Assembly (NCBI GenBank): GCA_030043395.1
Contig: JASHXW010000336.1
Span: 1-9,194, forward strand
DNA from: Streptosporangiaceae bacterium
GTDB lineage: Bacteria; Actinomycetota; Actinomycetes; Streptosporangiales; Streptosporangiaceae
Direction: 5' to 3'
DNA length: 9,194 nt
This document shows, piece after piece, positions 1 to 4,470 of this stretch. Under the pieces are notes generated by a model. The model was given only the letters and a program-made list of their open reading frames with translations, was not told the DNA's origin and did not search any database. A program made the translations under genes and the position numbers. Within the stretch, counting starts at the first letter, position 1. Each line of letters begins with the position of its first letter.

Positions 1-579
1 GTGCCGCAGTACGGCGTCGGCGGCTACCGGGTCGATTTCGCCGCCACCCACCCGGCGGATGGCGACCGGATGGTGCTGGCCATCGAAGCCGACGGAGCGT
101 CCTACCGCCAGTCAGGCAGCGTCCGGGACCGGGATCGGCTCAGGGGCGAGCACCTGCAGCGGCTCGGCTGGAGCTTCCACCGAATCTGGTCGACGAACTG
201 GTTCCACGACTCGCAGTCCGAGCTCGCGAAGCTCGAGCGCGCCTACAAGGACGCCGTGAGCGCAGCGGACCTCGCCATGCCGCCGGTCGAGCCAGGCTCC
301 GGTGACGCGGAGCCGCTGACGAGCGTGCCTGACACCGAAGCGGAGATCCGGGATCCGGCCTTCGCTCCGAGTGCGGTAGAAGACGAGCCCTCCGCGGACG
401 CTGGACCGGCCGTAGACGCTGGGTCGGCGGTAGGCTCTGCGCCGAGCGTAGGCGCCGGGCCGACCGCTCCAAGTACTGTCGCGCCGTTGACAAGCGCAGC
501 AGTGCAGCCTCGGCGCGCCATCGAGGCGGGCCCAGATGGCTCACTACAGCTCCCAGTGCCCTACAACCCGGAGCGCTGA
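1..579 (+). CDS. C-terminal fragment of a probable helicase-associated PD-(D/E)XK nuclease protein (REase_MTES_1575-like)
   Basis: This is the 3' end of a gene that starts left of the window; the GTG at position 1 is probably an internal codon because the domain is already under way. Visible residues 1-90 match the short nuclease-like domain found at the C-terminus of large actinobacterial superfamily I helicases (REase_MTES_1575, related to DUF559 and the Vsr fold). Seen are GYRVDFA with D12, the core strand MVLAIEADG with E29 and D31, the RDRDRLR helix near 42-48, and LGWSFHRIWSTNWF near 56-68. The family is thought to cleave or process DNA, but no helicase motif lies in the window, so the full protein is inferred. 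Residues from about 90 to 192 are low-complexity and rich in Ala, Pro, Ser, Asp and Glu, with AG-type repeats (SADAGPAVDAGSAVGSAP), probably disordered. The TGA at 577-579 lies inside the 3' end of the opposing hydrolase gene. Confidence 0.75.
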   Translation: MPQYGVGGYRVDFAATHPADGDRMVLAIEADGASYRQSGSVRDRDRLRGEHLQRLGWSFHRIWSTNWFHDSQSELAKLERAYKDAVSAADLAMPPVEPGSGDAEPLTSVPDTEAEIRDPAFAPSAVEDEPSADAGPAVDAGSAVGSAPSVGAGPTAPSTVAPLTSAAVQPRRAIEAGPDGSLQLPVPYNPER

Positions 580-1463
580 CCTCCCACTTCGATCTGGTCG
601 CGTAGCCAGGCGAAGGCCTCGTCGCGGTTGTTGTCCTCGACGTTGGTGTGGTCATCATGCTCGGGAAAGTGCACGCAGACGTCGCCTATCCGTGCCGCGA
701 GCCAGCGCGAGTGGTCCGGTGGGCAACGCGTATCGGCCAGGCCGTGCCAGAGGCTGACCGGTGCCTCGATAGCGCCGAGGTCGAAGCCCCATGGGCTGAG
801 GAAGGCGCTCCAGTCGTCCCACCATCCTTCGTCGTCGCGGGTCCATCCGTCAGTGAATGTCGAGGCGAGGTACTCGGCTGCCTCCCGGCTGTGCGCCTCG
901 TCCGCATCGGCCCGCTCACCCCACTGCGCCAGCCACGTTTCGGCGCTGCTCAGCCGGCCGAACATCTCGGCAGCTTCCGTACGGAACTTCTGTCGCGCCG
1001 CTGGCCGGTCGGCGAAGAACTGACGGACCTCCTCGCGATACGAGTCGCTCATTCCCCGCAGGAATTCCAGGCCAGGCGCACCATACGGCCCGAGCGGAGC
1101 AAAAACACAGGCCGCAGTGACAACATCGGGCAGCAGGGCTGCCGTGGCCAGGGCATACGGACCACCGCCGGAAAATCCCCAGGCGGCGATGCTAGGAAGT
1201 TTCAGCGCATCACTGATGGCCTCCACGTCGGCGGAGCAGTCGGCGATCGTCCTGCCTGGCATGGGAGTCGACCCGCCGTAGGCCGGACGGTCGTAGCTGA
1301 TCAGCCGGAATCCGCTACGGTGCGCGGCGCGCACCAGACCCGGCCCGATGTGCCGTGAGCCGCCGCCGTGATGGACGAGAACCGGGTACCCGTCCTGCGG
1401 CCCCGCATCCTCCACGGTCAGCACCCGCCCGGCCAGGCTGACAAGCTGCGGATCTGGATACAT
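561..1463 (-). CDS. alpha/beta hydrolase
   Basis: A 300-residue alpha/beta-hydrolase-fold protein of usual single-domain length. An oxyanion-type motif HHGGGS lies at residues 31-36. The nucleophile elbow GFSGGG is at 96-101 with Ser98. The acid is probably Asp244 in HGLADTRCP, and the base probably His272 in HDDHTN (His269 is a less likely alternative). A lid or cap region rich in Trp lies around 175-225. No signal peptide is seen, so it should be cytosolic; the substrate cannot be predicted. The ATG at 1463-1461 has no clear Shine-Dalgarno sequence, but it lies only 2 nt after the stop of the upstream DUF4230 gene (TGAGCATG), which suggests translational coupling in a two-gene operon. The TAG stop at 563-561 overlaps the convergent gene by 19 bp. 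Esterase, epoxide hydrolase-like or haloperoxidase-like activity are all possible. Confidence 0.88.
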   Translation of the reverse strand: MYPDPQLVSLAGRVLTVEDAGPQDGYPVLVHHGGGSRHIGPGLVRAAHRSGFRLISYDRPAYGGSTPMPGRTIADCSADVEAISDALKLPSIAAWGFSGGGPYALATAALLPDVVTAACVFAPLGPYGAPGLEFLRGMSDSYREEVRQFFADRPAARQKFRTEAAEMFGRLSSAETWLAQWGERADADEAHSREAAEYLASTFTDGWTRDDEGWWDDWSAFLSPWGFDLGAIEAPVSLWHGLADTRCPPDHSRWLAARIGDVCVHFPEHDDHTNVEDNNRDEAFAWLRDQIEVGGQRSGL

Positions 1464-1465
1464 GC

Positions 1466-2215
1466 TCAGGAACGGGCGAAAACAACGGTGACCTGCTTGA
1501 AGCCGAGCGAGCGCATCAATCCGGTTAGCATCACCGTCGTATTCTTCTCCGCCTGCGTGACCAGCGCGCTGCGGCGCGCCGCCTGCTCGATCTTCTGCTG
1601 CGCCGCGACGTAAACCTGCTGCTGGCTGTTGGGATTGGCGGAGAAGAAGCTCCCGATCTTGTTCAGCAGGCCCTGCTGCTGGGCGAAGACGTAGGACTTC
1701 TTGACATTGAGCACCGCGGGCTCGAGCTGCGCGGCCGGCAGCCTGATCGTGACCGCCTTGCGGTTGCGCGAGACCACGACCGCCTTGCCTTTCAGGTTGG
1801 CGAAGTTGACGAAGGCGATGTCCGTGCCAAGCCCGACGAACAGCGTCTGGCTGCCCTCGATGGTCGATGGCAGGAACGAGCTCCTCGTCGAAAGGTCGAC
1901 TACTACCTGAAAGGATCCGCTCGCCGCCTCGTACCTGCTCAGCTCGGTGATCGACTTCAGCAGGGCGCCCTGGCTGCGCACCGTCGTGGTCTCAGCGAAC
2001 GGATTCCTCAGCCTGGGCAGCAGGTGCACAGCGGAGAGCCCGACCAGGATTACCACGATCACCACGGCGATGACCGCGACAACGCGAATGACCCGCCATG
2101 CCGGACGGATGAGTCGCCAGTAAGGGCCAATCCCCGGGATCTTCGCCATCGGATCGGTCCCGCCGGACCGGCTGGCTCGTTGTGTCCGGTCGGGGTTCTG
2201 CAGGTCGCTAGTCAT
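1466..2215 (-). CDS. DUF4230 domain-containing membrane-anchored protein
   Basis: A 249-residue protein. After a polar, basic N-terminus it has one strong hydrophobic segment at about residues 42-62, rich in Val and Ile, so it is probably anchored in the membrane with the rest outside. Residues about 75-245 match DUF4230: the start TTTVRSQGALLKSITELSRYEA, strands around LFVGLGTDIAFVNFANL, and RNRKAVTIRLPAAQL near 150-165. The C-terminal half (about 190-249) is helical with a Gln/Ala/Glu-rich stretch and ends in GFKQVTVVF. The molecular function of this family is not known. The ATG at 2215-2213 is preceded by GGAG at 2226-2223 with a 7-nt gap, which supports this start over the internal Met23. 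The gene is first in an operon with the alpha/beta hydrolase and is transcribed divergently from the MerR-VOC gene. Confidence 0.85.
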   Translation of the reverse strand: MTSDLQNPDRTQRASRSGGTDPMAKIPGIGPYWRLIRPAWRVIRVVAVIAVVIVVILVGLSAVHLLPRLRNPFAETTTVRSQGALLKSITELSRYEAASGSFQVVVDLSTRSSFLPSTIEGSQTLFVGLGTDIAFVNFANLKGKAVVVSRNRKAVTIRLPAAQLEPAVLNVKKSYVFAQQQGLLNKIGSFFSANPNSQQQVYVAAQQKIEQAARRSALVTQAEKNTTVMLTGLMRSLGFKQVTVVFARS

Positions 2216-2343
2216 GCGGCAACTCCGTTAGTCCTACTACCGGGACAGCCCATCTGCCCCGATCAGAAAGGCTCAAACGGCAGACTCCGGCCAACCGCCA
2301 GAGTGCCGAGCTACCTCGACCGGCGACTTCGCGTCCCGAAGGC

Positions 2344-2381
2344 TTGCATGTCACGCAACGTGAGGTCCTAGCGTCGGTCTC
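2344..2381 (+). promoter_or_regulatory. MerR-type promoter and operator of the merR-VOC gene, leaderless
   Basis: A -35-like TTGCAT (2344-2349) and a -10-like TAGCGT (2369-2374, fits TAnnnT) are separated by exactly 19 bp (2350-2368). MerR-family promoters characteristically have 19-20 bp spacers. Within the spacer is a perfect inverted repeat TCACG-CAA-CGTGA (2351-2363), the expected position for a MerR dimer operator. A start site about 7 nt after the -10 falls at about 2381-2382, that is, on the ATG of the MerR gene. No Shine-Dalgarno sequence precedes that ATG, so a leaderless transcript is predicted. Autoregulation by the downstream protein is an inference from position and architecture. 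Confidence 0.68.
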
Positions 2382-3191
2382 ATGGCGAGTTTCACGCAGG
2401 CGCAGGAACCAGAGCAGACCTGGCGGGTCGGAGCCCTGGCTCGCGTCACCGGCCTGACGGTCAGGACCTTGCACTACTACGACGAGATCGGCCTGGTCAC
2501 GCCGTCCCGCCGGTCGGCAGCCGGGCATCGCCTCTACATCGCAGACGACGTCGCCAGGCTCTACCGGATCAGGCTGATGCGCCGGCTCGGCTTCCCGCTC
2601 GACCAGATCGCGGCAGCCATGGCCGACCCGAAATGGCAGCTCGCACCTGCCGTCGACCGGCACCTGACCGAGACCAGGGACAAGGCGGCTACGGCCGCCA
2701 GGCTCTGCTCCAGGCTCGCGACCATGGCCGCCGAACTCGCCCAGCACGACAGCCCGTCAGCGGACCAGCTGTTTTCTATCCTTGAGGAGATGACCATGCT
2801 CGACAGCACGATTCACGGCACCCAGGGACTACTCGTCTATGAGGACATCGACGCGGCCCACGACTACATCGTCAGTGTTTTCGGGCTAGCCTCCGGGCAC
2901 CGGGAGAAGGACGCCGAGGGCGTGAGCCAGTACCGGGAGGTCCGGGCCGGCGATCAGGCCATCGGGCTGCACCCCGCCAGGTCCGCCAAGTTCAGGTCGC
3001 CCAGGGCTGTGAACGCGGTGACCGGCATGACGGTGATCTCCGTCGACGACTCCGACGCCCACTACGCCCGTTCCCTGGCGGCCGGCGCGCACATCGTGCA
3101 GGAACCGGTGGACCAGCCCTATGGGGTCCGCGAGTACGGGGCGCGGGATCCTGAGGGCCAGCTTTGGTACTTTCACTCGCCACTGGACTGA
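2382..3191 (+). CDS. MerR-family transcriptional regulator fused to a VOC (glyoxalase/bleomycin-resistance fold) domain
   Basis: A 269-residue two-domain protein. Residues about 14-82 are a MerR winged HTH: WRVGALARVTGLTVRTLHYYDEIGLV, then RSAAGHRLYIADDVARLYRI and RRLGFPLDQI. Residues about 85-125 form the helix that usually gives the antiparallel dimer coiled coil. Residues about 147-267 are a VOC domain, with GLLVYEDIDAAHDYIVSVFGL at its start, MTVISVDDSDAHYARSLAAGA at 216-236 and the family-typical YGVREYGARDPEGQLWYF at 247-264. MerR proteins distort a long-spacer promoter on ligand binding; here the VOC domain takes the place of the usual effector domain. I infer a small-molecule sensor; the ligand is unknown. 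The ATG at 2382 appears leaderless, directly downstream of a 19-bp-spacer promoter. An internal start lies at the domain junction. The stop is 55 bp before the methyltransferase start, so the two are probably co-transcribed. Confidence 0.9.
   Translation: MASFTQAQEPEQTWRVGALARVTGLTVRTLHYYDEIGLVTPSRRSAAGHRLYIADDVARLYRIRLMRRLGFPLDQIAAAMADPKWQLAPAVDRHLTETRDKAATAARLCSRLATMAAELAQHDSPSADQLFSILEEMTMLDSTIHGTQGLLVYEDIDAAHDYIVSVFGLASGHREKDAEGVSQYREVRAGDQAIGLHPARSAKFRSPRAVNAVTGMTVISVDDSDAHYARSLAAGAHIVQEPVDQPYGVREYGARDPEGQLWYFHSPLD
2784..2798 (+). promoter_or_regulatory. internal ribosome-binding site and in-frame ATG at the MerR/VOC domain junction
   Basis: GAGGAG at 2784-2789 is followed after 6 nt by ATG at 2796-2798, in frame (Met139); another in-frame ATG is at 2790 (Met137) directly abutting the purine run. 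This is a better Shine-Dalgarno arrangement than the annotated start of the gene has. Starting here would give a 131-residue protein consisting of the VOC domain alone, a normal length for a free-standing VOC protein. Glu-Glu codons GAG GAG can occur by chance, so use of this start is not proven. Confidence 0.5.
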
Positions 3192-3246
3192 GGAACGGCA
3201 TGAAAATTCCGCAGCCAAGTTAGCCCCAGGAACGGAAGCAAGCTCC

Positions 3247-4065
3247 GTGAGCGAAGTGCACGAGATCGCGGCCAGAGGGTTCGGCGCCGAGGCCGAGGCC
3301 TACGATCGCGCCAGGCCGTCGTACCCGCCGGAAGCCATCGCCTGGCTGACCGAGAACCTGGGCATTGGCCCTGGCCGTCGCGTCGTCGACCTGGCGGCCG
3401 GGACCGGCAAGCTCACCGCTCTGCTTGCCGGGTCGGGTGCGGATCTCGTCGCCATCGAGCCCGTGGCGGCCATGCGCGACCAGCTACGGCGCCGCCTGCC
3501 GGATGTCCAGGTGCTGGCTGGGGTCGCTGAGGCCCTGCCACTTGCGACAAGCTCGGTCGACGCAGTGCTCGTCGCGCAGGCATTTCACTGGTTCGACGCT
3601 CGGGCCGCACTGGCCGAGCTTGGCAGGGTGGTGCGCCCTGGCGGTTACCTGAGCCTGATCTGGAATGCCCGCGACTTGGGAGTGGACTGGGTCGACCGGA
3701 TCTGGTCGGTCATGGACCGGGTGGAGCACGCAGCACCATGGCGCGAAACGCCGGGCAGCTCGCGCTTTGGCCGCCAGCCCACGCGCGGCAGGGACCTGGC
3801 CGCCGCGGCAGACCCAAATGGCGCCTGGTCGTCGTGGACCGAGGCGTCCTTCCATCACGTTCACCACAGCCCTCGAGAGCATGTCGTCGACCGGATGCGC
3901 AGCGTGAGCCATGTGGCCGCGCTGCCGCCCGGCCCTCAGGCAGCGGTTCTCGACGAGATCAGGACCATCTTGCGCGAGCATCCACAGACCAGGGATGAGA
4001 TCGTTGTCGGGATCCCGTACCGGGTAGATGTGATGTACGCGGGCAGGAAGGTGCCGCAGACCTGA
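3247..4065 (+). CDS. class I SAM-dependent methyltransferase (UbiE/Methyltransf_11-like)
   Basis: With the GTG at 3247 as start the product is 272 residues, close to the usual length of this group. The frame is open further upstream into the MerR-VOC gene, but the GTG has GGAAG at 3234-3238 with an 8-nt gap and the protein then begins with the family-typical EIAARGFGAEAEAYDRARPSYPPEA. SAM-binding motif I is VVDLAAGTGKLT at 46-57, the acidic residue after strand 2 is Glu71 in VAIEP, strand 4 is DAVLVAQAFHWFD at 105-117, and the post-motif strand is VRPGGYLSLIWN at 129-140. The acceptor substrate is unknown; HWFD is common in this subgroup of small-molecule methyltransferases. It is cytosolic. 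It is likely read from the MerR promoter upstream. GTG at 3256 is an alternative start. Confidence 0.87.
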   Translation: MSEVHEIAARGFGAEAEAYDRARPSYPPEAIAWLTENLGIGPGRRVVDLAAGTGKLTALLAGSGADLVAIEPVAAMRDQLRRRLPDVQVLAGVAEALPLATSSVDAVLVAQAFHWFDARAALAELGRVVRPGGYLSLIWNARDLGVDWVDRIWSVMDRVEHAAPWRETPGSSRFGRQPTRGRDLAAAADPNGAWSSWTEASFHHVHHSPREHVVDRMRSVSHVAALPPGPQAAVLDEIRTILREHPQTRDEIVVGIPYRVDVMYAGRKVPQT

Positions 4066-4106
4066 CCTCGGGCTGCACGCCACGCGTGACGGGGTACACA
4101 TCCGGC

Positions 4107-4156
4107 GATGTCACAACCATGATCTCGGATGCTGTTAGATAGACATGGTTGTCATC
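4107..4156 (+). repeat. inverted repeat upstream of the cold-shock gene
   Basis: ACAACCATG at 4113-4121 is exactly mirrored by CATGGTTGT at 4144-4152, with 22 nt between. The pairing extends with GATG (4107-4110) against CATC (4153-4156), across a 2-nt TC bulge (4111-4112), giving 13 pairs in all. The right arm ends 5 nt before the cold-shock Shine-Dalgarno sequence (AGGAG, 4162-4166). It could be an operator, or a 5'-UTR hairpin if transcription starts upstream of about 4107. I cannot identify a convincing promoter here, so the transcript start is not known. Confidence 0.6.
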
Positions 4157-4172
4157 GATTTAGGAGTAGTAC

Positions 4173-4376
4173 ATGCCTCAGGGCACCGTGAAGTGGTTCA
4201 ACGCCAGCAAGGGCTACGGTTTCATCGCACCGGACGACGGTGGCGCGGACGTTTTCGTCCACCACTCGGCCATTCTCTCGAACGGGTTCAGGACCCTGGA
4301 GGAGAACCAGCGGGTCGAGTTCACCGCAGGCCAGGGGGCCAAGGGCCCGCAGGCCGAGCAGGTCAGGCCACTGTAG
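4173..4376 (+). CDS. cold-shock protein, CspA family
   Basis: A 67-residue single cold-shock domain, full length for the family. It shows [15 protein letters not shown] with the RNP1 motif KGYGFI at 13-18, and the RNP2 motif DVFVHHS at 26-32, with Trp8 and the aromatic residues Phe9, Tyr15, Phe17, Phe28 and His30 that stack on single-stranded nucleic acid. The C-terminus ([21 protein letters not shown]) is also typical. Members are RNA/ssDNA chaperones that melt secondary structure, and in actinobacteria many are expressed constitutively. AGGAG at 4162-4166 with a 6-nt gap supports the ATG at 4173. The gene appears to be a single transcription unit: 107 bp separate it from the methyltransferase, it has its own upstream inverted repeat, and a strong hairpin follows. 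Confidence 0.96.
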   Translation: MPQGTVKWFNASKGYGFIAPDDGGADVFVHHSAILSNGFRTLEENQRVEFTAGQGAKGPQAEQVRPL

Positions 4377-4408
4377 TTCAGTCCTCGTAGTTCCCGGCTC
4401 TGTAGTTC
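4373..4408 (+). repeat. three short direct repeats GTAGTTC at the 3' end of the cold-shock gene
   Basis: GTAGTTC occurs at 4373-4379, 4387-4393 and 4402-4408, spaced 14 and 15 bp apart. The first copy contains the TAG stop of the cold-shock gene. The copies lie between that stop and the terminator hairpin. No function is known to me; small local duplication is the simplest explanation. Confidence 0.5.
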
Positions 4409-4412
4409 GCGG

Positions 4413-4461
4413 ATCTGCCTAGGGCCCCCATCAGGCACTCTGAGTGGGGGCCCAGGCAGAT
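4413..4461. terminator. bidirectional intrinsic-type terminator hairpin between csp and the DUF2252 gene
   Basis: The arms are ATCTGCCT (4413-4420) with AGGCAGAT (4454-4461), GGGCCCCCA (4422-4430) with TGGGGGCCC (4445-4453), and TCAG (4431-4434) with CTGA (4440-4443), around the loop GCACT (4435-4439). That is 21 paired bases with one bulge on each side (A4421 and G4444). It lies 37 bp after the cold-shock stop and 9 bp beyond the stop of the convergent DUF2252 gene. There is no T-run on either side, which is common for high-GC actinobacterial terminators. Confidence 0.85.
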
Positions 4462-4470
4462 GCCGTCGGC

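Noticed and set aside
648..1358. 236-residue open frame on the plus strand
   Set aside because: It is antisense to the well-supported alpha/beta hydrolase, has no recognisable domain and arises from high-GC codon bias.
2208..2747. 179-residue minus-strand open frame
   Set aside because: It covers the merR promoter and is antisense to the MerR domain; its composition is that of a shadow frame.
3121..3246. 42-residue N-terminal extension of the methyltransferase
   Set aside because: It lies mostly inside the MerR-VOC coding region and lacks family similarity; the GTG at 3247 has a Shine-Dalgarno sequence.
3484..4101. 205-residue minus-strand open frame
   Set aside because: It is antisense to the methyltransferase, with no domain and no ribosome-binding site.
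4145..4390. Open frame starting MVVIDLGVV overlapping the cold-shock gene in another frame
   Set aside because: The cold-shock frame has its own Shine-Dalgarno sequence and a perfect domain match; this one is a shadow whose start lies in the inverted repeat.
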